Below the pieces are notes generated by a model. That model made no database searches and was not told where the DNA came from. It saw nothing but the letters and a program-made list of their open reading frames with translations. A DNA stretch of 24,789 bases, from contig NW_003155740.1 of the NCBI RefSeq assembly GCF_000003605.2, positions 43,596 to 68,384 on the forward strand, given 5' to 3'. This stretch comes from Saccoglossus kowalevskii (Eukaryota > Hemichordata > Enteropneusta > Harrimaniidae). The translations under genes and the position numbers were made by a program. Shown here piece after piece: positions 9,899 to 21,600 of the stretch; within the stretch, counting starts at the first letter, position 1; every line of letters starts with the position of its first letter.

Positions 9899-11767
9899 CA
9901 TAATGAGGCCTTGCTAGCAACTCACGATGTCACCAGGTCATCAGTAGATCGTAAACATCCTTTTTTATGTAAATCACAAGCATACCTGGTAGATTTCAAT
10001 TGTCCTTGCAATGCAATTGCAATGCACACTATTATTTCCCATGATTCCATGACACTTCTATTTGTAAAGTGCTGACACCGATTGAGACAATATACCAACG
10101 TTCATGCTAACATGATATTTCAAGAATAAACCCCGCAACGCCGAAATGCGGGTGCAAAACTGCGCCTCCGCTCAATGCATCCATAATCGATGTATGCCAC
10201 TTCCAGACCAAATTTCATTTACAGCAATTATCAAAAGACAAATTGCAAACTGAGTCGGTTTTGAATAAACAGTTTGCTTACGAATTTAGCTGGAATTGTG
10301 GCCACGCTCATTCTGGGAGAATCCATATTACAGTAGGGGACATACATTGACTTTATGTAGTGGAATATGAATTAACGATTTTGTAAAACTTTGTTCAAAT
10401 TATTTGAATATCCAAAGATGAATGCATCGTTGTCCTCCACCACAGGCCGTAAAAGGTCAAGCCTATAACAAATGGACTCGTCCTGTACAAGTGTACTGCA
10501 ATACATTAGATGATTTCAATCGTAATGTACCAAATCCAGATTCCATACAGAGGTCGGCAGTTCGACAGGGTTACATCGAAGAATAAATAAATTAAAACCT
10601 CTTACTGAAATTGTTATGATCAAAAGGAACCGGCTGTTTTCTGTGAAGGGACGGTCGTCACTCTTTCAGGAGCAAATCGGCGAGTGCCATACAGTTACAG
10701 ACATGTGACAGCCTACATAAAAGCATTTATTACCATACTGCAATATACCAGTCTAGAGTGGACGCTACCACAAGTTGGTGCCAGCGAGATTCGTTTTAGA
10801 AGCTTAACACATTTGTAAATGAAATAAATTGTAAATGAAATAGCAAGTGTTGCAACACGCGATAGCTAAGATATGAACATGCCACAAAACTTATTGTCAT
10901 CGTTCATTTGCGCAAGGTTTCAAATCAAATTTGTTTATTTTGTTACGTAACGTGGCAAATGGAAGGTTATAACTCTACGGCCAGCGTTAAAAAAAAAATT
11001 GTATATTTGGTTGAAAACAATATCCCCGTTTCTGTTACAGCGTCATTGATCTAAGTACCGTAAGTCAGAATACATTAAGAATAAGGGAAATAATAACTAA
11101 TCATGTAATAATAAGACACAATTGTATCAATCGTTGAGTAAATTCTAGTCAACGTTTATTGTTTGTTCAGTTAAATTCAAAGAAAGCTAACATATTAGTA
11201 CAGAAACAACCTTAGAATACCATTTTATGGTATCGTGTGCCCTTATGCAAAGTCCCGTTGAATTCATAATGTGATAATGTATATAATATATATTACAAAT
11301 ATTGAATACAAACATTCTCAGTATAACAAAATGCATGTGCACAAGTTGTATAATCATCGCAGATTATGACAAGAAAAACAAATATTTTTCCTCCAACAAA
11401 TAATATTTTTAATATGTTCGAGGTTTGAGTACAGTAAATCTGAACCATACTAATTATATATTGTATGATATAATATTCTGACTAAACATAATATAACATT
11501 GAAACAATGTTATTTTTGAGTAACACATGAACATAATATTGTGTCTTTTTGATTATATTCTAATAATGATATCACTTGTTCAATATTTATCTTTTCTTCA
11601 ATTTCAATGCAGCTTGCATAAACATTATGTCAACCTGTTCTGTGAGAAATAAATTCACATTGTAATATTTATGCTGTGACAAATATATATCCATGATGTT
11701 AGTAGTACATAGGTCAAGAGTTCTATGGTAAATTTCGTCTTGCTCAATCCTCACAAATATATTTGAT

Positions 11768-11773
11768 TTTATT
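11768..11773 (-). terminator. possible poly(A) signal of the receptor gene
   Basis: AATAAA on the minus strand, about 270 bases after the stop codon, followed by TTTGTGAGG-type U/G-rich sequence. Another AATAAA at 12048-12043 overlaps the stop codon and would give a very short 3' UTR. Which is used cannot be told from sequence. Confidence 0.45.
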
Positions 11774-12043
11774 AGATACAAGATTACCAGCAACACTTAA
11801 CACACTTGTTAGCACAAAAGCTAACAATGCTACAATTCATTTAGTTATTTTCTCACACAAAAAATGACAGTAGGAGAAAAATATTAGGACAACAAAGGGA
11901 ATCGAAGCCCATATAGAAGTAGAAACTACCTAATAAGTATTGTTTGCATGTATTTTTTGTTTCTTTATATATCTATGCATATGCATGAATGCACACTTCT
12001 TGGTTCTTGGCTGAGTTCATATTTACCTCAAGATTCCTTCACT

Positions 12044-12086
12044 TTATTGATGTTTATTTTCTGGTAATTCATATTCAGACTCATGT
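12044..12086 (-). CDS. last exon: C-terminal YELP motif and stop
   Basis: Acceptor TTTGTTTCCCCAG is strong; phase 2 in matches the preceding exon. It reads HESEYELPENKHQ and then TAA at 12046-12044. The Tyr sits in an acidic YELP context, a second YxxP. An AATAAA overlaps the stop codon. Confidence 0.75.
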
Positions 12087-15000
12087 CTGGGGAAACAAAT
12101 TTGAATAACGTTTACTTATGATATAGTACTTAATAAACCCCGAGTTTTAAAAGCGATATAGTCTCTATAGCATTGATCTAAACGACAATGTAAACTATAA
12201 TAATAATAATTATGGTATTAAGAACTATAATTATAGTAAATACTCACTCTGAATACTGTCTACAGTTGTCTGGTAGTAGCTGTCTTCGAGTTTTTCCCAA
12301 TGTTTGATAACGATCGTCTTTCTGAGCTGGAATCTCTTCATAAACTACAAATTTGTCCAGACCATAATATTATGGTATTGAAATTAATAAATTATGATAT
12401 AGCAACCAATGTCATACTAATTTGGCATTTCGAATTATTGCATTATATGCGACGTTGGTTCAAACTGAGTTTACATGTTTCCAGATGTATGAGATTTGTG
12501 TATCTCATTTGTCACCTACTCTAGTTGTGCATTTTATGTAAGATAGTTTTTCTAATTTTACAATGCAAACATATGTCATACAAACATATGTCTCGTACTA
12601 TTTGAGATTGCTTCGCTATAAGAACTACGAGAAAACTATTTCGTCGCATTATATCACCAAAAACATGCCAAATTCAAGAGGCACAGTATTGTGTTGAGAA
12701 TATTACTAGAACAAAAGTCATATTCTTTCGGTTCAATGCATGAATTAAATAATACTGAACACACAGCAATACAAACTGCGATAGTCGCAGTCTATTAAAA
12801 TAGACATATCAATTGTCTTTTATTTACATTACTGCTGAATACAGATAATTGATACCTTTCATTTCTTCTGAGTCACTCGGTTTGTCGGGAATTTCATAGC
12901 TACACACAACTCTAGTAGAACAATTGTTGAAATAAAACAGTGATAATGAATTCCATGTTTACACTTACACAAAATATATGTTATATTTTTTGGGTGAAGA
13001 TATGTTATAAAATTAAATATGTGTGTACATTATAATTAAATATGTGTACATTAGTGTAAATAAATTATATTGTTCATAATTTAAAATCAAATTTATACTA
13101 ATATCTGTGTTATGCAATGTATACATCGCGTATAATAATATATTTTTCACATTACAAAATCAGGTCAAGCACAGTAACATTATATACTTGCCGTTGTTGA
13201 TGATTATTTCTATTGTGAAATCTCCTACGACGTACAATTATTATTGACAAAACAATGAACGTTACAATTATAACAGTAACCACTCCGATTAATATTGGGA
13301 CAATATTGGTTTTGTCATCATCACCGCCAACTAGGATAAATATGTGACACAGTAGATACTATATTAGTATTAGTATTTACTTCAATACTTTCTGATTGAC
13401 CTGACTCGATTGAACGTTTGCCAACTGTGGAATTTTAGCCTACTACCAGCCATACTGTGTGTATATATAGTTGTAGCATTGTATATATTCACATTGATTT
13501 TGTTGCTATATATTCTAGTACATGTGTAATCAGCAATATTGTTTTTTTACAAACATCACAAGTATTAATAAGTTTATCAAGACAAAAAACGTCTCAAGAG
13601 AATAGTAATGTACACTATATGTCATGTACCTGTGAAAAATGCTAACCGCTCTTCTCGTAACACAATACGCTGTTCCTGAAATCAGACAAAACAAATTTGA
13701 AAAATGGAAATAACATACCCAACTGTCGATCCTTTAACAAAAGTCATATAGAGCAAGCACTTTACAAAACGATTCAAAAGAACAAAGCAAAAAAATCACC
13801 AAGTCCATTACATTTTGTAGTCAAATCAAGAGTAACGCATATGGACTGTATGGTAAACATGATAAAACTTGTTATTTTAATCTATTGCGTGACATCTATT
13901 TGCATATTTGCTTATTTTTCTTTATAGACAAGTATGTTTGAAAGTAAATATAAATACTTCGGGTAGCTCAAGTACAGTTTAGTCTTAAAAGCGCATTACT
14001 TANNNNNNNNNNNNNNNNNNNNNNNNNNNNNNNNNNNNNNNNNNNNNNNNNNNNNNNNNNNNNNNNNNNNNNNNNNNNNNNNNNNNNNNNNNNNNNNNNN
14101 NNNNNNNNNNNNNNNNNNNNNNNNNNNNNNNNNNNNNNNNNNNNNNNNNNNNNNNNNNNNNNNNNNNNNNNNNNNNNNNNNNNNNNNNNNNNNNNNNNNN
14201 NNNNNNNNNNNNNNNNNNNNNNNNNNNNNNNNNNNNNNNNNNNNNNNNNNNNNNNNNNNNNNNNNNNNNNNNNNNNNNNNNNNNNNNNNNNNNNNNNNNN
14301 NNNNNNNNNNNNNNNNNNNNNNNNNNNNNNNNNNNNNNNNNNNNNNNNNNNNNNNNNNNNNNNNNNNNNNNNNNNNNNNNNNNNNNNNNNNNNNNNNNNN
14401 NNNNNNNNNNNNNNNNNNNNNNNNNNNNNNNNNNNNNNNNNNNNNNNNNNNNNNNNNNNNNNNNNNNNNNNNNNNNNNNNNNNNNNNNNNNNNNNNNNNN
14501 NNNNNNNNNNNNNNNNNNNNNNNNNNNNNNNNNNNNNNNNNNNNNNNNNNNNNNNNNNNNNNNNNNNNNNNNNNNNNNNNNNNNNNNNNNNNTTTTCATT
14601 TCGTATTATCCAACCATAAAATTTGTTAATATTTTTTCAATTGATGATTTCTTACAGAAGTCATAAAGCAGATTTCATCAAACATTCGTGAACTGGTTTC
14701 TATAAATGCATAAATATATTGTTGATTGTTGATACAGATAAAGCAAAGCAGATGCTCTGCTAATTACGCAACCTGTTTCACACGTAAGTCTTCTGCACGA
14801 TGTTAGTTTGGACGTTCTTGTGACAAGATAAACAAGAAACATTCGTGACCATGCAACATTAGATTTTTTGAAGTCAGCGAGCAATATTTATATCTGGTGA
14901 GGAAGAGCAACTGAGTCGAATGGATAAAGTAAAATATTACCAGCCATTTAACATAAAGAAGATGTGATAAATTCGCTCACCCCTGTGGTATACACTGTTA

Positions 15001-15624
15001 AACCATCATGTATGACATATTGTTGTCCAGCTATTAATGGTTTATTATTATAACCATTATATTCCATACCATCACCCACCATAAGTTGATCAGGGATTGC
15101 ATTTAATGGAAATGATGCTGTGATGTACTGATTATCTAGTATGTCACGTCTTCTTTTAGGTATGTCTTCTTCTACTACTATGATATAGTTTCTATGTCAA
15201 ACAAAGTTTCAATTAGTGAGCATTATTGCCAGATGGCCTGATAATATTCAAGAGTTCACCATTATAAGTTTTCCTGAATAACGCATTTGCTTTGATATAC
15301 CTATACAATCGAGTGATGTACAATCATTCAAATCCCGACTCAGTATTGCATTTTAGTTCTGTTGTCTTGCCTGTAAAAAACTGTTCTATAATATCCAGTA
15401 TAGCCACATAATATCATACTTACAGTAGATTTGTATCACTCTTTATATCACTATTTTCTGCAATCGTTGCTAAATCAATTGTGGCAGTATTGTCAGTTAG
15501 GATTAGATTGCTTCTATCTCCAAGAAATGATAGAATTCCAACGAGTTTGTCTTCTATAGAAACAATTGAATGACCATTCAAACTGAAGTAACATGCAATA
15601 TAATTTGATAATACATAGCAATGC

Positions 15625-15655
<31 letters not shown>

Positions 15656-18600
15656 TAGTTATAATAATAATAATAATGTGTCAAGACGAGCGAAGCTAAA
15701 CTCAAGATGAAGATGTATCAGTAATAAGATCAGTAATGTAAGCAAAGACAAGGTTGATATTGGCCTCAAATGTTAGTTACATATATTATGGATTGACAAC
15801 AAACGAAGTTAATTTAGCATACTCAATGGTTTAAGTGTGATATAAAGTTGAGTAACATATGTACTGATTAATAATGAGAACTGTCAGTAAATCATACAAT
15901 TATATTCTACAGTATATATGAGGATTCCAACATCCATGCAAGAGCAAGTTGGTCAGTCACATATTGCATTGTTAGACTGCAAAGATTACCTTTCAATTCA
16001 GTTCCACTTATTATGTTTGACGGTTTACCAAATCCAATGGTTGTACTAGCTGTGATTGATATGTCAACCTGTGACCCTGATGGTAATGCTAGTGTATGGG
16101 AGTGTATGTAACCATTCAATGTAATATCCTTGGTCTCTGGTGTTACGGACAAGTACACTGATTCAATGACTTTGTATGTCAACTGTAAAAAAATAATATT
16201 AGTTAACCAGATAAATATAGATCATAAACAACACTCACAATTATATTATTCGTTGACATCACTTAAGTCATGATATATATTGTATTGCTTACAAATGTCA
16301 AATAAAATGACATACCCTATATTGTGTTATATTTCCTTTGTAGATGACAGGTTCAGTCCAAGACAATGTTATTGTATTAGCTGTCACTGTCAGTATTTCA
16401 ATACTTGCAGGTGGATCGGGAACTGTCAAAAAAGGGTAACGTTCCTTGTAAACTTTGTATTTCATTTGAGACACAGCAATATACTAAATATTATACTTTC
16501 AGCTTGCACATTGTGCTGAATAATTACACACATGATACGGGTAATATTGATATTGATGTCAATATCATCCACACAAAAGAAGCAAACACAACTCTGGTTT
16601 AGTAACTAAACAGAATTATCAGTGACACAAGTGAACTTCCGGCTGGTGTATATATGAATAAGACATACCTGTCTCCTGTGTGTGAACGCTCATCTCAGAA
16701 CTTGGGATGCCATACCCCACACTTGTGGAAGCAGTTATCTAGTAGTGAAACAATTTAAAATTTCTCTCATTGAAAATTAGCCAACATAAATTAAAAGCAA
16801 CCTCACCAGTCAGTCACAAAATAATAATAGTTGTACATATCGAGAGAATAGAACTAACATATATGTATACAATGTGTCTAATCGAATGTCATTTTCTTTG
16901 TAAAATAAAATTTTATTATGTGTGAGTGAATTCGGAATATATGTACAATTAACACAATCCGTACTTGTATAGAGTATACAACATCATATTCCAAGTCTGT
17001 GATCTGGTACGTCATGACATCTTTTAGATCATTCGTAATTTCCAGTGTATCAATTCTATTCTGATCATCAGTAACCCAGTACACTATCTTGTAGCTCGTT
17101 ATTCTACCATTTGTAGGTTCAGGTATCAACCATTGTGCAGTGATTGAGAACACAGCTGGAGCTAAAGTGACATTCCTTGGTTGAGATGGAACTGAAACAA
17201 ATAACGTAACAGCTACAATGAAAAACAAATACAGTTGTAAAATGAATTTTAGTTTATGCAACATGCATGTGCAAGCAGTAATTTCTGTTAGTTTTATTGA
17301 TACAAGAAAAAATCTCACCACTCTCGGCCATTCTTACAATTGCTATGCCACTAGGATCACTCTCTTCATCGCGGTTCGAAAGTAAAACTATGATGTCATA
17401 TTCTGTATAAGGTAGCAAAGTGTTATCAACAATTTCAAAATCACGAATTCCAATTGATTGACCCGTAATATAAATGATTTTGGTTTGGTAGTCATCCTCA
17501 CTGCTTGTCTTCCTAAATTTCACTTTTATTAATTCAATATATCCATTCGTACCATCGTAATTGCATTTAATATCTCTGATTGCAGGAAACTGTGGATTAG
17601 AAATATATAATAATTGAAAAGATGACTTTTTTTAGAATAAATAGAAAATACATAAATAGGAGAACATTTCATTTTGTATTGTATATTTAACTTATTGTAT
17701 ATTAAATTATTTCATATCATAATTAACATACCTGTATTTCAATAGTTATAATTGTCAATACAGTTGATGCAATATTGTTTATGGTTGGATGTTTCGGTTC
17801 TGTGAAAAAATTAAGTGTACGATGAATAATTTACTTATTATTGTTCATTTTTGCGTTTAACACAAAACAAAAAAACAATAGATATGCAACTTCAATGGTA
17901 TTTTCACACTATAAAAGATATTGAATTATATTTTATTTAGTGGTAGGTTTTTTCGATTTTGCTTGTTTCATGTTGCTAGTAGTATTGTTACAAAGAAAAC
18001 GACAATTATTACTACTTGAAACATTAATTTACAATAGACAATTTCTTTGTACAATCAAAATAATTACTAACTTGCACACATCGTAGTTGTCGTAATAGCT
18101 GTGTTTTTACTTCCTTCACCCAGTGGACCAGGTCTTTTAACTGTCACTGTAATTTCATATTCAGTAGACCACTGTAAGCCTGTGATGGTTGAACTATAAC
18201 TCATATGACTTGTATTGGTGACTGATATAACTTGTCGTGATGTCCAGACACTCTCGCCACTCTCTCTGTAATATACATGATACGATTCTATTGGTCCATC
18301 TCCAATATCTTCTTCATTGTTCCATGCTTTCCATGCGACTGTAAACTGGTCAGAATGAATAGTGTCCTCGGAAACACTTGGTTTGTTACTTTCGGAAAAT
18401 CGTGGAAGATCTAATGAGAATAGAATGGTACAGATGAATTACACAAATAAAATGTTGCGCCAATAATGCGATTCGTGATCGTTCATGTGTTCCTTGAGAA
18501 ATAATTTCATCTATTCAAGTGGAACAGTATGTATTGGTGATAGAAACAAGCCTAGGAAGACATCGCATATACACATCATGAAATTATCCGTAGAGTTTGG

Positions 18601-21600
18601 AAAATAGAATGCCATCAAGTCTAGAAGCCGAGGTTTGACTGGCTATTAGGTTTAATATCAACAGTAAATATAGAGTTGAGTAATGTTGCTTTTATAACGC
18701 GGGTCTCAAATGATTGACTGAAAGCAATGAAACTGAGTAAGTGAAAGTTGAAACAAAGCAGCGTACAGTTATCAAGTGTACGAATGGAATAAATGCATGA
18801 CCGCCTGAATGAATTCACGGAATAACAAAATGTGTCAAAAAAAGTGCGCACATGCAATACTTCTATCTAGAAACGTATAATGTGTACCAGATAAACGGCA
18901 TTGGGATTAATGGGAATGTATACCTTTTTAGAAGCAAATTATCGTTTTTGTAAACTAACCTTGTGTTATCAAACCACGAAGGACTTTTCATAGTGAAGTA
19001 GTTTTCTAAAATATTAAAAACGACTTGTTATATGAAATGTTTACCCACTCGTTAATTATTTTTAATCTAATAATTAACAAACATGCTTTATTTTATAGTA
19101 TTACAGTATTGGAATATTTTAAGGTTAATATTTCAAATTTGCATTTCACGAGCCATTTATATGTTTTAGTTCATAGCCGTTTTGTAGATTACATTTTTGA
19201 TGACATTTTTCAAATAGTTTTAAATTCGTTTGCGCACTATAGTACAATTGTGTTCTGATAGTATTTTTTGTTTAATACAAATTAGAACTTACCATATAAG
19301 TCAACCGTTATTGATGATAAAAGTCCAGTGTTTGGATAACCCACAGTAAAATGTATTCATTTTATGGATAACGATACCACTGAAATTTCCAATTGCAATG
19401 TATTTGTTTTCTGCTATATAATTGGTAGGAGAAAGATAATTGGTTGTTTCGGATTTCCATAACATCATGTCATCCGATGCTACTACTGGATTTCCACTGA
19501 ATTCACAGATAAAATAAGTATCCTCGCCAGGATTCACTTTATAGTTATAGAAGTTTCTTATATGTGGACTACCGTCTACAAAGGGAACAATTACATTTTT
19601 AAAAGGGTGATTATTTAACATGCATAAAATAAATTTAAGTTGTTGTGACTTGTTGTATGTTGTGTATGTGAAAGTAAGTAATGAATCTTATGGGATGAAT
19701 AATATTATAATGGCAATATGTGCAATATGGGCACAATAACGTAAACAATGAATGTAATATACATTATTTACACGGAATTCTATCTCGTACGGAAACATTA
19801 TATGCAATAGTTGGTTTGGTGCTTCGTCATGCATTTTCTTTCATATGAAAATATAAAAAAATCTTTCCGACACATCCAGATCCAACATACATGTGGATGC
19901 AATCCAGGCGTTCAATTAATCTCTTTAAAGTTTCTAATCCGGTGCTAAGCCCCAAATTTGTGTTTATTTGCACTACCCTGCCAGAAAATGTGTAGTCAGG
20001 TGTGATATTTGCCATTCCAAAATTGAGTGCGTTTGATGATTTTAATGTCAAACAAACTATGTGATTCACATAAAACTAATCTACCAATTCAAACTATTTA
20101 TATTGGCGACATCTGCAAAGGCGATAATCGGGCCTCCGCCACATTATTATAAACAATAATTTGACCAGGAACATATTGTTATTAGCAGACTAGGATATTA
20201 AGCATAATTTTATTTCTTTGATAGACAAGCATTACCTATACTAGTATAATATGACATAGAATTCATAATCGAGAGTACTAATATTTCGAATCATGATTCA
20301 AATTTGTAAATATCAGATTTGAATATGTGTAATATTTTGTTATAAAAGCATGCATACTGAAAGACTTTAGGTTATGCAAGTGAAAGTCGCACTTAATATG
20401 CAAAATTCAACAAGATCCACGAATAAAATTCCCATGACAATGATTATGTTTTCGTTTTCTCGTTAAGTGTTTTATAAACACGATGAATTGAGATACAACC
20501 CTTGTTGACACTCATAATCTGTAGTTTCTAGATTTATTCATCCTGGTGCACAATCTCCATTTGGACAAACACCAGTGTTCTTATCACATGCTGCATTGTT
20601 TTCACAATGACAATTATACTTACATAATTCACCATAGATACCAGTGATTTGAAATACAAACCTTGTTGACAATCAGAATCTATAGTATCTAGATTTATCC
20701 ATCCTGGTGCACAATCTCCATTTGGACAAACACCAGTGTTCTTATCACATGCTGCATTGTTTTTACAATGACAATTATAGTTACACAATTCACCATAGAA
20801 ACCAGAAATACAAGATGATGGAACTGGAATAGAAAATACAATTCTTCGACACGGGTCGGTAATTCTAATATTATCTGGACGGTTTATATATTCTTTAGTT
20901 AGTGGACGCGAATTTATATCAGAGTACATTTGGAACTATACAGAATACTTGGCTTACTCAAGTCTATATAAGTGTGCATAAATTACATGATATTTGAATT
21001 GGTGTATTTTGTGGCGGTTAATTTGGCTGGTAGTGCGCCCCTGCTTACATTTACATGGCACTTTACTGTGTTCGTGTGTTCGTAAATGTGTCGTTTCTGT
21101 GTTATTGTTGCTGTCATTTATATTGACATTCACACAGATATGTCAATAATCAAAGTAGTAAAGTAAGGCCTAGCAGCAGCACAATATGCAATATTGTGTC
21201 TAAACTTTATTGCAATTAATATATGTGCATGTATGACCTGAAACACACTAGGTTTTTATATAGAGTCATTAAACAATTGTTAGGCATAAATGTGGTACTA
21301 TACCCTTGCACTTATTACCACTCCATCCAGTGTCACAATCACCGGCACTGCTAGTACAATCCCCTTTTCTATTACATCCATTAGTACAATGACATGTCTG
21401 TGTACATCCAGCTCCATATTTTCCTAGATGGACAATCTTGTCAAAGATAAATTAAAAGAGTTTCAACATCTTCTATACTTTCTATCATGTATATGATGTA
21501 ACGTAAACATCCACATAGATGAAAAACACACAACATTCATATAGATCGGAAACACTTATCATTACATTTTGACAACAATCAGTAACACTAGATGATTTTA

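Larger units (their letters stand above)
8620..11767. other. intergenic stretch downstream of the receptor gene
   Basis: Mostly AT-rich non-coding sequence. It holds the possible small transcription unit at 9343-9898 and a hairpin at 11493-11513 (nine-base arms, AAA loop). TGACGTCA (CRE-like palindrome) occurs at 8454-8461 and 8700-8707. No kinase or phosphatase exon was spotted on the minus strand by eye. Confidence 0.5.

Noticed and set aside
12300-12524. Plus-strand 74-codon ORF
   Set aside because: It is antisense to the ITAM exon and its intron, with no domain or splice context of its own.
13697-13927. Plus-strand ORF ending in a hydrophobic stretch
   Set aside because: It lies within an intron of the receptor gene, with no supporting signals; AT-rich DNA often gives hydrophobic frames.
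15420-15705. Longer minus-strand frames overlapping FN3 domain 5
   Set aside because: The extra upstream part reads through an intron with an AAT microsatellite; the TTTCTATAG acceptor at 15554 gives the correct phase.
19827-20069. 80-codon minus-strand ORF in the EGF4-Ig intron
   Set aside because: No cysteine or FN3/Ig pattern, and the flanking exons already join in phase.
20824-20929. Upstream extension of the EGF4 open frame
   Set aside because: A strong phase-1 acceptor at 20824 joins EGF3 to EGF4 exactly; the extension has no domain pattern and no acceptor giving the right phase as good as this one.
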